DNA from: Alphaproteobacteria bacterium
GTDB lineage: Bacteria; Pseudomonadota; Alphaproteobacteria; UBA8366; GCA-2717185
Direction: 5' to 3'
Assembly (NCBI GenBank): GCA_012103325.1
Contig: WLWY01000008.1
Location: 186,001 to 250,000, forward strand
Length of the DNA: 64,000 nucleotides
In this document: piece by piece, positions 1 to 9,283 of the stretch
Position numbering within the stretch: position 1 is the first letter of the stretch
How the letters are laid out: every line of letters begins with the position of its first letter
The notes under the pieces: generated by a model
Told to the model about the DNA's origin: nothing
Databases searched by the model: none
The model's input: the letters and a program-made list of their open reading frames with translations, nothing else
Program-made: the position numbers and the translations under genes

Positions 1-78
1 TTTAGCTCCTCCATGTTGGTCCATTTTCTTGGCAGGCTCCGGGAATTTGTTATCCGGGACGTGGTCGTTTCGCTTCAT
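1..78 (-). CDS. possible start of a gene running off the window edge
   Basis: An ATG at 78 on the minus strand opens a reading frame that stays open to base 1 (26 codons, beginning MKRNDHVPDNKFPEP). It lies about 65 bases downstream of the TRAP permease stop on the same strand, so it could be the next gene of that operon. No clear ribosome binding site and no recognisable motif are visible. It may be chance. Confidence 0.25.
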   Translation of the reverse strand, partial: MKRNDHVPDNKFPEPAKKMDQHGGAK

Positions 79-142
79 TCCCAAAGCCGCCTTCTCGTTT
101 CGTCCCCCATCCTAAACTGAATTTATTGCCTAGGCATCGAAA

Positions 143-2097
143 TCACGCTTGGGCCGTGGCCCGTTTTTGTATCAGCCCATAGCCATAGCATGCGACTACG
201 ATGCCGACACCGATCATATAACTGACGATTTCCGGATAGAGCAGGGCAGCGGCGGCAACAAGCAACGGCGCTCGTAGCGACCATCCGATAACCCCAACCT
301 TGTATAGATATCCTTCGAAAGCCGACGCCATCAACCACACCGCAATCAACGCCGAACTCACCATGACGATGATGTCGGACCATTCTCCGCTGAGAATGAG
401 CGCGGGATTGAGGACGAAGATGAACGGAAGGATGAAGTTGATCAGTCCAAGGCGCATCGCCCGCATACCAATCGCCATCGTATCCGCCTGCGCGATAATT
501 GCCGCGGCGACAGCCGCCAGCGCTACAGGGGGCGTGATATAAGACAGCATGCCCCAATACAGAATGAAGAGATGGCTTGCGACGGGGTCCAACCCGGCAT
601 TGATCAGCGCCGGTCCTAGAATAATAGCGAGGAAGATGTAGCAAGCGCTCACCGTCATTCCCATGCCGAGCAGGAAGCTCGTGACCGCCCCCATCGCCAA
701 CAACAGATACAAATTGTCACCGGCGATTTGCAGGAGTTCGCGGGAGAATGCGCCACCGACACCGGTGAATGCCAACGCGCCAACGATCATCCCAACACCT
801 GCGAGAATAGCGATAATGTTCGAGATTATCTTCGTCGAATCGACAATTAACGCCGCAAGCGTATGGTGATTAAACCGCCTTTCGCCTTTCCGGAACACAA
901 CCGAACAGACAACCAGAATTCCGGATGCATAGTACGGCGCATAGAGATCCCAGCGCAGCGCCACGAGCATATAGACCAGCGCAACAAGGCTGAAAATGTA
1001 GTACCAGCCGCCCTTGAACGTTTCCCAAAGATCGGGAATGTCCTTTTCGTCCATTCCCTTGAGGCCGTTCACCGCCGCGTAGCCATCCACTTGCAGCAAC
1101 AGCGCTATATAGAAGATCATCGCTGGCACGAGTGCTGCGATCATCACCGTCGCGTAAGGGACGTTCAGGAACTCCGCCATCAGGAACGCGACGGCACCCA
1201 TCACTGGCGGCATCAGCGCACCGCCCGTCGACGCGACGATTCCACAGCGCCCGCGTAGACCGAAGGGTAACCGACGCGTTTCATCGTCGGAATCGTCAGC
1301 TTGCCAGTCGTCACGACGTTGGAAATAACGCTGCCACTCAAGGAGCCAAAGAAGCCGCTCGACAGGATCGCGACCTTGGCAGGGCCGCCACGGCTGCGGC
1401 CCATCAACGCCGTCGCAAAACTCATGAAAAAGTCGCCACCGCCCGTCACGACCAGGGCCGACCCGAAAATAAGGAAGCCAATCAGCAGGTTGCCGGCAAC
1501 GCGCATCGGCACGCCAATGATGCTCTCAAAGCCCATCGCATGCGACCGCACCAGTTCCAACGGCGTCTGCCCGACGCCCCACAGGAACCCCGGCGCGCTA
1601 TCCGTCCACAGCGGAAAGGTAAAAAAGATCGAAACGATGATCGCAAGGGCCGTTCCGCCCGCGCGGCGAACGGCTTCAATCGACAGGAAACATATCAACG
1701 CCGACATGGCAGTCGGTGTCGGCGGGGCGACGATGTCCCAACCCTGCTCGACCATGTCCGACCCGTGATAGGACAGGTACAACGCGGCGACCAGAGTAAC
1801 GATGAAGAGGATCCAGTCGTAAAACGGGACATGATCTTCATCTTTACGGCGCGCGGGAAAGACCAGAAAGGACAGCGGCAGAAAAATGCCAATCAGCAGA
1901 TAGAAGTACGAGTTATCAATCAGGACATACCCGAATGCATCCCAACTGAAGGTCTGATTCATCGCGACGAGGATGCCGAACCCGCCGTAAATCAGGATAA
2001 GCCAATAAACGAGGCCGCTAATTCGGTTGGTTGGCGCTTCGTCTGAGAGCGCGTCTAGCTTTGCCTGGACGTCTTCGTCCACCGTCGTATCACTCAT
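143..2097 (-). pseudogene. TRAP transporter 4TM/12TM fused permease, frameshifted
   Basis: This encodes the fused DctQM-type membrane component of a tripartite TRAP transporter, which imports organic acids or related solutes across the inner membrane with a periplasmic binding protein. The N-terminal half (start 2097, preceded by GGGGAGAGGG) carries the small-subunit helices and the first large-subunit helices. It ends at about 1213 after GYPSVYAGAVESS. The remainder resumes in another frame at GGALMPPVMGAVAFLM and runs to the stop at 143. A single missing base near 1237-1243 explains the break: restoring one base gives the normal family sequence AGAVESVASTGGALMPPV. Only the permease is in the window; a binding-protein gene could lie beyond base 1. 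It is either a real pseudogene or a one-base sequence error. Confidence 0.85.
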
Positions 2098-2372
2098 TCC
2101 CTCTCCCCGCCGTGCGCGAATTCTTCGATTCACTTGCTTTGTTCGGCCCAAATTTCAGGCCGTTGCAACGCACTCCGGCGAGACTCTAACATCTCGCCAA
2201 AAGTTTCGCCAAGCCCCGCAGCTTCAGCAATTGTTCTTCACAATCTAAACGGGATTTAACACATTCATACTTCCGCTGAGACTGCACTCGAGCCCGAATT
2301 CCGCTTCCGAGTATCCAATCGCCTCCTAACAAACTAGTGTTTCGAACCGCAAAGTGAGAGAGCGCCACAAAG

Positions 2373-3317
2373 ATGACAACGACTGACGACACCAGCGCCC
2401 AAATCAAATGGGTCACGCAAAACCACCAACTTGTCCCCTACGCGGACGCGACAATTTCCATCATGGCGCCCGGCCTGACCTTCGCGGCGCTGGTATTCGA
2501 AGGGTTTCGCGCTTATCGGAATTCGACGACCGACGATCTGGCGATTTTCAGGCTCGACGATCATCTCAAGCGGCTGGCCTATTCCCTATCCGTCATCGAA
2601 ATGGACGATCCGCCATCGTCGGAGGCCGTCGCGGCGGACATCATGGCAACGATGAAGGCGAACGATTTTCGCGAGGACACCTACATTCGCGCCCAGGTTT
2701 ACGTCGACGATTGGGGATCGATGACGGCGACGGGACCGGTCGGCAGTTCGGTGATATGCCGACCCCGCCCGCGGGTCGCGAACTTCGAAACCGGGCAAAA
2801 GTTCATCACCAGCAGCTGGCGACGTAACACAGAGAACGCCAGCCCGTCGCGCATCAAGGCGTCCGGCAACTACCTGAACAGCCGCCTCGCCGGCCTGGAC
2901 GCGAAACGCCAGGGTGCCGGCGGCGCCGTCATGCTGAACGAGGACGGCACGGTGAGCGAAGGCCCCGGCGGCTGCCTCTTCCTGCTACGCGACGGCGTCT
3001 TCCACACGCCGGATGTCATCAGCGGCATCCTGGAAAGCATCACCCGCGACACAATCCTGAAAATTGCGCCGCCCCTGGGCATCCCGATGGTAGAACGGAC
3101 CGTCGGCCGGACGGAACTTTATCTGGCCGAAGAGGCGTTCTATTGCGGCACTGGACAGGAAATCATGCCGATCACCGCGTTCGACGGCCGTCCCGTCGGT
3201 GACGGAACACCCGGAGCCCTCACCCGTAAACTCCAGTCACACTACGACGACGTCGTGCGCGGAAAATCGGACCAGTACAGTGACTGGCTAACGCCGGTCT
3301 ACGGAAGCGCGGCATGA
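2373..3317 (+). CDS. branched-chain amino acid aminotransferase-like protein (class IV)
   Basis: This is a PLP-dependent class IV aminotransferase of the IlvE/BCAT type, 314 residues, a normal length for the family. The PLP lysine is K162 in SRIKASGNYLNSRLAG. The FEGFRAY motif near residue 43 and the EGPGGCLFLLRDG segment, equivalent to the usual EGSGxNIF, are also present. Family members move amino groups between branched-chain amino acids and 2-oxoglutarate. The stop codon overlaps the start of the next gene (ATGA), so the two are probably translationally coupled. Pairing with an acetolactate-synthase-like enzyme hints at 2-oxo-acid metabolism, but the real substrate may differ from the IlvE substrates. 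A promoter probably lies in the 2100-2370 gap, divergent from the TRAP permease. Confidence 0.8.
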   Translation: MTTTDDTSAQIKWVTQNHQLVPYADATISIMAPGLTFAALVFEGFRAYRNSTTDDLAIFRLDDHLKRLAYSLSVIEMDDPPSSEAVAADIMATMKANDFREDTYIRAQVYVDDWGSMTATGPVGSSVICRPRPRVANFETGQKFITSSWRRNTENASPSRIKASGNYLNSRLAGLDAKRQGAGGAVMLNEDGTVSEGPGGCLFLLRDGVFHTPDVISGILESITRDTILKIAPPLGIPMVERTVGRTELYLAEEAFYCGTGQEIMPITAFDGRPVGDGTPGALTRKLQSHYDDVVRGKSDQYSDWLTPVYGSAA

Positions 3318-4933
3318 CCGACAAGGATCAGATGAGCGTCGCGGAGTTTCTTATCGCACGGCTCAAGGAATGCGGCTTGCCGCGCATCTTCGGCGTGCCG
3401 GGCGGTGGCAGCAGCATGGATCTGATCGATGCCGCACGGCGCGCCGATATCCCGTTCGTCCTGACCCGGCGCGAAGATTCCGGGGCGATCATGGCGGCAA
3501 CCACCGCATGGCTGTCCGGTGGTCCTGGACTGGCATTAGGAACAAAAGGACCAGGGCTGACCTCGGCAGCAAACGGAATCGCCTCGGCTTGCCTCGACCG
3601 GGCACCGGTTGTTTTTGTCTCCGACGGCTTTGGGGCGAACGAACGGTCCTACGTCACGCACCAGTATTTCGATCAAATTGCACTGATGGAGCCGATCACC
3701 AAACACACCAGCAAACTCGACGGTGACGATCCCGCCTCCGAAATCGAAACGCTCATAGCAACGATGACGCAGCCGCCAAAAGGCCCTGCCTATATTGAAC
3801 TCACGGGAGGCACCGCGCGTCATTTGGTCGAAGCCGCAGATCATCATGCAGCCCCTAATGCGCGGACCGCCGCGGCCGATGACAGCGACATTGAAAAAGC
3901 GATCAAGCTGATCAACGCCGCCAAGCGACCTGTCGTCGTCGCGGGTTTGGAAGCGCTCGCTGGCGACAACGCGACGGCCGTCCGCGGATTGACGGAAGCC
4001 TTAAACGCACCGGCACTGGTTACCTATATGGGCAAAGGCGTCATCCCCGACGCCCATCCGAACTTCGCGGGCATTTTCACCGGCGGTGCCGTTGAACAGG
4101 CCTGCGTCAACGAGGCCGATCTGATTATTCTGGCCGGGCTCGATCCTGTCGAGCTTATCCGCCAGCCTTGGCCCTATTCGGTACCGGTTCTCGATATCGC
4201 GGAAGTCCAGCATGAGCCGCACTACATGTCGCCGGAGCAGGGCCTCTATGGTTCCGTGGCCGGATCGATCGAGCGTCTCACGGACAGCCTGCAGGCATCC
4301 GACTGGAGCACACCGGAAATCGCGGGCCATCTAGAGCACTTCTCCGCAGCGATGGAATACAAGCAACGTCCATCCTTGACGCCGGTCGAAGTCGTGTCGA
4401 TGGCAAGCGAAACCTTCGGCAGCAAACCGCGATTGGCGGTCGATGCGGGGGCACATATGTTCTCCGCCGTGGCCTTCTGGCCGGCTAATGACCCATACGA
4501 TGTGTTGATTTCGAATGGTCTCGCGACGATGGCGTTCGCATTGCCCGCCGGCCTGGCTGCGGCGCTGCATGACCCCGACCGCGGCGCGGTGGCGATGACG
4601 GGCGACGGCGGCTTGATGATGTGCCTGGGCGAGTTGGTAACCGCCGCCCAGCAAAAGGCAAACTTAACCGTCATCGTATTCAATGACGGTTCCCTGTCGC
4701 TTATCGATATCAAGCGGCAAGAAATGCAGCTCCCGGAACTCGGCTTCAATTGGCAGCAGCCGGACTTCGCCGCCGCCGCCCGTGGTTTCGGATGCACCGC
4801 CTGGCGCGTTGCGGACGCGGATTCGTACCAAGAAGCCCTAACCGCCGCCACAGCGACCGAGGGTCCCTGCTTGATCGATGTCGTACTCGACCCGGAGGGC
4901 TATCTCGATCAGATGCGTTCGCTGCGAGGATAG
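3314..4933 (+). CDS. thiamine pyrophosphate-dependent enzyme, acetolactate synthase-like
   Basis: A 539-residue member of the acetolactate synthase / benzoylformate decarboxylase superfamily. The N-terminal Pyr domain carries FGVPGGGSSMDL and the cofactor-activating glutamate at E54 (RREDSGAIMAA). A central domain follows. The C-terminal PP domain has the TPP/Mg motif GDGGLMMCLGEL ending in VFNDG, around residues 430-460. Enzymes of this family make or break C-C bonds next to a carbonyl: acetolactate synthesis, 2-oxo-acid decarboxylation or benzaldehyde-lyase-type reactions. Its start overlaps the aminotransferase stop by four bases. No regulatory (IlvN-like) subunit is adjacent, which argues against a housekeeping IlvB role. 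The substrate cannot be fixed from sequence. Confidence 0.8.
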   Translation: MTDKDQMSVAEFLIARLKECGLPRIFGVPGGGSSMDLIDAARRADIPFVLTRREDSGAIMAATTAWLSGGPGLALGTKGPGLTSAANGIASACLDRAPVVFVSDGFGANERSYVTHQYFDQIALMEPITKHTSKLDGDDPASEIETLIATMTQPPKGPAYIELTGGTARHLVEAADHHAAPNARTAAADDSDIEKAIKLINAAKRPVVVAGLEALAGDNATAVRGLTEALNAPALVTYMGKGVIPDAHPNFAGIFTGGAVEQACVNEADLIILAGLDPVELIRQPWPYSVPVLDIAEVQHEPHYMSPEQGLYGSVAGSIERLTDSLQASDWSTPEIAGHLEHFSAAMEYKQRPSLTPVEVVSMASETFGSKPRLAVDAGAHMFSAVAFWPANDPYDVLISNGLATMAFALPAGLAAALHDPDRGAVAMTGDGGLMMCLGELVTAAQQKANLTVIVFNDGSLSLIDIKRQEMQLPELGFNWQQPDFAAAARGFGCTAWRVADADSYQEALTAATATEGPCLIDVVLDPEGYLDQMRSLRG

Positions 4934-4939
4934 TCCCTG

Positions 4940-6334
4940 TCAGCCGGCTGTGTGTTCCGCGGCAAGCAAGGCCGTGACCGTTGACTTGGACAGGCCGCCC
5001 ACATAGCCGGCGCCCGACCCACCTTCTAGACCGCCAGTCGTGGTGCCCGCCGCATAGAGCCCTTCGATCGGCGTATCGTCGGGCCGAATAACCCGCGCAT
5101 TCCCATCAATCGCGATGCCGCCCATCGTGTAAGTAATGCCCGCACAGACCGGCATCGCATAGAACGGCGCGGTGCGGATCGCCACGGGTTCTCCCTTCAC
5201 CGTGCAGCGCGGCGGGGTCAACGCGCCGATCGTGCCCGCGTCGACCGCCGCGTTATAACCCGCCACCGTCTTTTCGAGAGCCGCCGCCGACATGCCGATC
5301 ATTCCAGCAAGTTCGCCGAGGCTCGATGCTTTGTGCAAAGTGCCGCCTTCTTTCGGAATGTGCGGGTTGCAGGGAATCAGGCCATGGCGCCCTGCCCCCT
5401 CCCAGATCGTCTGGTCGAAGACGACGTGGGAGGAATGCGGGTCCTCCAAGCCGGCAACGCTGTTGGCGACATGCACGCCCCCGCGCCCTTCATCAGCAAA
5501 TCGTCGGCCTTCTGGATTGATCAGCACGCCCGCCGTGACGACCGCATCCAGATAGGGGTACGGCCAAAGCCGATCGTTTGTAAGGGCGTCGAGGCTGAGC
5601 AGGTGACCATAGAATTTATCCATGCCCGACGTCGCGGCGCCGGCCTCAAGAGCGAAGCGCAGCCCGTCACCGGTACCGGACCCCGCGTTGCGCTGATGCA
5701 CTTTCTCCGGACGCGGCGTGATGTGTTCCTTCAGAAGTTCTGGCGCGGCCTGAAATCCGCCATCGGCCAAAATGACCGCCTTGGCACGGTATTCAACGAT
5801 TTCACCGTCGACCTCGGCAATGACACCGACGCAGTGGCCGTCTTCCATAATCGGCTTTTGCACTCGGGCGCCACGAAGCAAGCAACAACCGCGCTCTTCC
5901 AGATTGGCGCCAAGACGGCGTAACAAGACATCGCCTGCGCGCCCTTTCCAATCGAGACCGGGTCCCTTGCGGCCCGGCGGCGCAAGCACCCATCGGTGAT
6001 GCGGACTGGCACTCGCCTTGATGAACTTGCACCCCTCACTCTGCAGCCAGCGCACCGCCCGTTCGGCATGGCGCGCCATCGCACGCGCGAGGTCCGGACG
6101 CGCGCCGTCGCAAAGCTTTTCGATGGCGGCGAGATGCGCGTCCTCGCCGGACATAATGTCCGCCATGCACACGTGCAGCGTGCCGCCGGTATAACGCGTG
6201 TTACACAGATAGTGCTCATCCGTGCCCTTCTCCAGCAGAAGAGGCTTGGCGCCCAATTGGGCCGCGCGGTTCGCCGCGGTCAGCCCGGCGATGCCGCCAC
6301 CAACGACGATCAGATCGTAGTCATCGTTATTCAT
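4940..6334 (-). CDS. FAD-dependent dehydrogenase, fumarate reductase/succinate dehydrogenase flavoprotein family
   Basis: A flavoprotein of about 464 residues, related to fumarate reductase flavoproteins and tricarballylate dehydrogenase. The N-terminal dinucleotide-binding motif is VVGGGIAGLTAANRAAQ, and the C-terminal FAD motif is YAAGTTTGGLEGGSGAGYVGG. I place the start at 6334 (MNNDDYDLIVVGGG) because this ATG overlaps the stop of the upstream gene, which suggests translational coupling. It converges with the TPP enzyme, whose stop is only a few bases away. No membrane anchor or iron-sulphur subunit is beside it, so it is probably a soluble oxidoreductase. The substrate is unknown. Confidence 0.8.
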   Translation of the reverse strand: MNNDDYDLIVVGGGIAGLTAANRAAQLGAKPLLLEKGTDEHYLCNTRYTGGTLHVCMADIMSGEDAHLAAIEKLCDGARPDLARAMARHAERAVRWLQSEGCKFIKASASPHHRWVLAPPGRKGPGLDWKGRAGDVLLRRLGANLEERGCCLLRGARVQKPIMEDGHCVGVIAEVDGEIVEYRAKAVILADGGFQAAPELLKEHITPRPEKVHQRNAGSGTGDGLRFALEAGAATSGMDKFYGHLLSLDALTNDRLWPYPYLDAVVTAGVLINPEGRRFADEGRGGVHVANSVAGLEDPHSSHVVFDQTIWEGAGRHGLIPCNPHIPKEGGTLHKASSLGELAGMIGMSAAALEKTVAGYNAAVDAGTIGALTPPRCTVKGEPVAIRTAPFYAMPVCAGITYTMGGIAIDGNARVIRPDDTPIEGLYAAGTTTGGLEGGSGAGYVGGLSKSTVTALLAAEHTAG

Positions 6335-6875
6335 GGCGCTTGGTGATGGGGGCGTAGACCGCAAGCCCTTCCTGCTTTGTCAGATCGAGCCGGTCCACGG
6401 TTGCGGCATCGCTCACGGCGACCGCCCGGCGCACCGGCTGGCCGTCGAGTTCCGTCGCACCCGCCTTCTGCCGGCCCGCACCCGCGACGAGCGGTACAAA
6501 CGGCGCATTAGGCACATCGAACCCAAACGGCGCATCCTCGCAGAACAGGATACGTCCCGGATCCGTGATTTCCGGCATGCGCTCGATGCCTTCGTAGACA
6601 TTGCGGCGGCGGGTGATCAGCCCCTTATACGCAAGGCTCGCATTGCCGCCGCCGCCGATATTGCGGTACGCCTCCGTCTTATACACGGCCAGGGACTCGA
6701 TGCTGTAGAGCGCCAGATATTCCCAATGCGCCGTCCCCGGCTCGACCAGATGATACCGCTGCGCGGTGTTCAGCCCCGGCAGGGAAACGAGCTTCATCAA
6801 ATAGGTCTCGTACCACGCGTTCCATTCGTCCGTGCGGGCGGAATCGCTGAAATTGAGCTCGACGGTATAGATCAC
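6327..6875 (-). CDS. hypothetical protein, possibly ferredoxin-like dimeric barrel
   Basis: I choose a GTG start at 6875 (VIYTVELNFSDSARTDEW) because AGGGGAGG lies seven bases upstream; an ATG-initiated longer form would begin at 6953. The protein of about 182 residues has an N-terminal half (NFSDSARTDEWNAWYETYL, LPGLNTAQRYHLVEPG, YLALYSIES) that resembles EthD-like stress-responsive dimeric barrels. That is a pattern judgement, not a firm assignment. Its stop overlaps the start of the FAD dehydrogenase, so the two form an operon. The 5' end of this gene is part of a segment duplicated at 8040-8350. Confidence 0.6.
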   Translation of the reverse strand: MIYTVELNFSDSARTDEWNAWYETYLMKLVSLPGLNTAQRYHLVEPGTAHWEYLALYSIESLAVYKTEAYRNIGGGGNASLAYKGLITRRRNVYEGIERMPEITDPGRILFCEDAPFGFDVPNAPFVPLVAGAGRQKAGATELDGQPVRRAVAVSDAATVDRLDLTKQEGLAVYAPITKRHE

Positions 6876-7045
6876 GAAACGGCCTCCCCTGCGCCTGAGG
6901 CCTGAAACGTTAGCAATCCAACTCAGTCGCTCGCAAGCCGGGCGCTCATGCAAGCTTGCGAGCAGTGACGAGCGGGTGCAACATCTCGACGCAGACCTCG
7001 TTAGCGATCAGCGTGCCAATCGAAGCCGCCGCATTGCGTTGCACG
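6849..7045. repeat. diverged duplicated segment, copy A
   Basis: This stretch resembles 8040-8350. It holds the start of the 6327-6875 gene, then a decayed copy of the 3' end of the acyl-CoA dehydrogenase gene (TTAGCAATCCAACTCAGTCG at 6910 against TTAGCAATCCACCTCAGTCG at 8090). After an internal deletion, ATCTCGACGCAGACCTCG (about 6990) matches the dehydrogenase sequence near 8300. It therefore contains a dehydrogenase remnant on the minus strand. Confidence 0.65.
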
Positions 7046-7108
7046 GTCCGGAAGCGCCGTGCTCGAAATGACGCCAGCGGCGGGCCTGACTATTCGGAGA
7101 GGGAACAA

Positions 7109-8017
7109 ATGCCAGAAGCGGCACTTCACAGCCCGGACCATCCGAATAATCACCTATTTGTCGGTTTCGCAAAGCAGGAAATGGGCGCGCAGGTCCACAT
7201 CGATAACAGATCTCGCGATTTTGGCAGACCTTCAATTGTATGGCGTCTTACGGGCAGTGACGGATCGAGGGTTTGGCTAAAGCATCACAAAGAATCAAGA
7301 CTATACCGGCGTGAGTTGATTGGACTGGAACGCTTTGTCCCCGCTCTAGGCTCGCAGACCTGGTGGGCTTCGCCAACTCTTGTGGCTAAGGACGACGAGA
7401 TTGGCGTTCTCTTGATGACCGAGGTTGAAGGAGAGCCACTTGATTTGGCCGAGCTAAACAGCAGCGAGGAAGCTGTGACGTTTCGTCTCGCGGGCCGCTT
7501 CGCATGCAAGCTGCACAACCTGCAGCTCTCCAATCCAGAAAAAATTGCCGCTTCTGTACATGTCCGCGAGCGTCTGGAATTTTACCTTGCGGAGGGAGAA
7601 AGCGCCGTTGACAGCGCGACCGCTGGTTGGGCCCGTGAGCTTATCGAACTGGCATGCGCCGAAAACTGCAAACTTGTGCCCTGTCATCGGGATTTTTCGC
7701 CGAGAAACTGGCTGGTTTCGAAAGACAAATCCGGCATCAAATTCAGCGTGATCGATTGGGAGCATGCAAGCTGGGACCTCTGGCTTAACGATGCTCAGAG
7801 GATGGCTTATGACCATTGGCACAGTAGGCCGCAACTTCGGGAGGCCTATTTCGAAGGATACGGCCGTAGTCTGAATGAAGCTGAGTCGTTGCAACTCGAC
7901 ACAATATGTCTAGCAACTGCAATCGCGAGCATTCCTTGGGCTATCACGCACAACGATGAAAATTACGTGAACACGAACAGAATGGTGATCGAACGTATCC
8001 GGGCAAAGTTTCAATAA
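7109..8017 (+). CDS. aminoglycoside phosphotransferase (APH)-fold small-molecule kinase
   Basis: A 302-residue protein of the APH/choline-kinase superfamily. The start at 7109 (MPEAALHSPDHPN) is preceded by GGAGAGGG at 7096-7103. The Brenner motif CHRDFSPRNWLV supplies the catalytic aspartate and the Mg-binding asparagine. VIDWEHAS supplies the second metal-binding aspartate, equivalent to DFG. The N-terminal lobe contains WLKHHKES, a candidate ATP-binding lysine. Relatives phosphorylate aminoglycosides, choline, homoserine or sugars; the substrate here is unknown. It is on the opposite strand to its neighbours and lies exactly between two copies of a duplicated segment, so it was probably acquired by insertion. 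Confidence 0.75.
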   Translation: MPEAALHSPDHPNNHLFVGFAKQEMGAQVHIDNRSRDFGRPSIVWRLTGSDGSRVWLKHHKESRLYRRELIGLERFVPALGSQTWWASPTLVAKDDEIGVLLMTEVEGEPLDLAELNSSEEAVTFRLAGRFACKLHNLQLSNPEKIAASVHVRERLEFYLAEGESAVDSATAGWARELIELACAENCKLVPCHRDFSPRNWLVSKDKSGIKFSVIDWEHASWDLWLNDAQRMAYDHWHSRPQLREAYFEGYGRSLNEAESLQLDTICLATAIASIPWAITHNDENYVNTNRMVIERIRAKFQ

Positions 8018-8039
8018 ACACGCATGCGGGCTACATCGC

Positions 8040-8350
8040 TAAAGTTGGACTCCACGGTGTAGATTACCGATTCCAGATGTCTCGAACATTAGCAATCCAC
8101 CTCAGTCGCTCGCAAGGCGGGCGCTCATGCCGGCCTGGGATTGGCGGTTCAGATGGCGGGAGACGAGCAGACGCAGCATTTCGCTCGACCCGTCTCCGAT
8201 CTGGAACAATTTGGTTTCGCGGTAATAGCGCTCGACCAGGTGATCCTTGACCATGCCGTGGCCGCCGAGGAACTGGATGGCTTGCTGCGTCACCTCGGTG
8301 CAGACCTCGCTGGCGAACAGCTTGGCCATCGAGGCGGCGGCGGATGCGTC
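8040..8350. repeat. diverged duplicated segment, copy B
   Basis: Partner of 6849-7045. Bases 8040-8095 match the start region of the 6327-6875 gene (ACGGTGTAGATTACCGA against ACGGTATAGATCACGAA), but that gene does not continue here. Bases 8095-8350 are the intact 3' part of the acyl-CoA dehydrogenase gene. Confidence 0.6.
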
Positions 8351-9283
8351 CGGGGTTTCGTCCTCGGCCAGTGCCACCGCGTGATAGGAAAGCTGCCGCG
8401 CCGCTTCGATCCGCGATGCCAGGTCAGCCGCGCGGAAGCGGAGCGCCTGGAACGCGGCCAGCGGCTGGCCGAACTGCTCGCGCGTCTGCATGTAGTTCAA
8501 GGCGTAATCGAGCGCCCCTTGCGCAACCCCGGCGATGCGCGCGCCGTAGATCGCCCGCGTCTTGGCAAACCCGACCTGGAGATATTTGAACCCCTCTCCG
8601 GCCGCGCCAAGCAGCGCCGTGCCCGGCACGCGGCAATCCTCGAAATTCAGCTCGGCAATCGGGTTGGCCGTATGCGCGATGGTGTCGTAGGTCTGGCCGA
8701 CGGAAAAACCCGGCGCGCCCTTCTCGATCAGGAACAGGCTGATGCCGCCGCCGCGTGGCGCGTCCTTGTCGGTCCGTGCGAACAGGACAATAAGGTCGGC
8801 GCGGCCGCCATTGGTGATGAAGATCTTACGCCCATTGATCACCCAATCGTCGCCATCGCGCCGTGCGAAGGTCTGGATCGATGCCGCGTCGGAGCCGACA
8901 TCCGGCTCGGTCAAGGCGAAGGCGGTGATCAGGTCGCCGCTCGCCACCTTGGGCAGGTACTTGCGTTTTTGCGCATCGGTTCCGGCAAACAGCAACGGTC
9001 CGGTCAGCAACGTCATCGGATAGCTGCTGGCCGAAAACCAGACCGCCGCGATCTCCTCGAGCACCACCGCGCAGGACAGCGCATCGAGCCCCAACCCGCC
9101 ATATTCTTCCGGCACATCGAGCCCCATGAAACCGCGCTCGGCCATCATCTTCAGCACCGCGCGCGTAAGCGGTCCGCCCGCGCGCTCTACCTCAGTCGAA
9201 ATCGGCAGCAATTCCCGCTGCGCAAAGTCGCGCGCGGCTTCCTTGAGCCGGCGCTGTTCGTTGCTCAACCGGTAATTCGTCAT
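8102..9283 (-). CDS. acyl-CoA dehydrogenase
   Basis: An FAD-dependent acyl-CoA dehydrogenase that introduces the alpha,beta double bond into an acyl-CoA and passes electrons to ETF. Both family signatures are present: ALTEPDVGSDAAS in the middle domain, and QFLGGHGMVKDHLVERYYRE near the C-terminus. At the place of the usual catalytic glutamate (family YEGTSEIQ) the sequence reads IGDGSSEMLRL, so aspartate replaces glutamate. The isovaleryl-type alternative glutamate is not evident. I prefer the start at 9283 (MTNYRLSNEQRR), which has GGAGG eight bases upstream, over the ATG at 9310. A decayed piece of a paralogous 3' end lies at 6905-7045. Confidence 0.85.
   Translation of the reverse strand: MTNYRLSNEQRRLKEAARDFAQRELLPISTEVERAGGPLTRAVLKMMAERGFMGLDVPEEYGGLGLDALSCAVVLEEIAAVWFSASSYPMTLLTGPLLFAGTDAQKRKYLPKVASGDLITAFALTEPDVGSDAASIQTFARRDGDDWVINGRKIFITNGGRADLIVLFARTDKDAPRGGGISLFLIEKGAPGFSVGQTYDTIAHTANPIAELNFEDCRVPGTALLGAAGEGFKYLQVGFAKTRAIYGARIAGVAQGALDYALNYMQTREQFGQPLAAFQALRFRAADLASRIEAARQLSYHAVALAEDETPDASAAASMAKLFASEVCTEVTQQAIQFLGGHGMVKDHLVERYYRETKLFQIGDGSSEMLRLLVSRHLNRQSQAGMSARLASD

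Noticed and set aside
1132..2046. 304-codon plus-strand frame opposite the TRAP permease
   Set aside because: Highly basic Arg/His/Gln-rich translation typical of an antisense frame; the TRAP homology on the other strand is clear.
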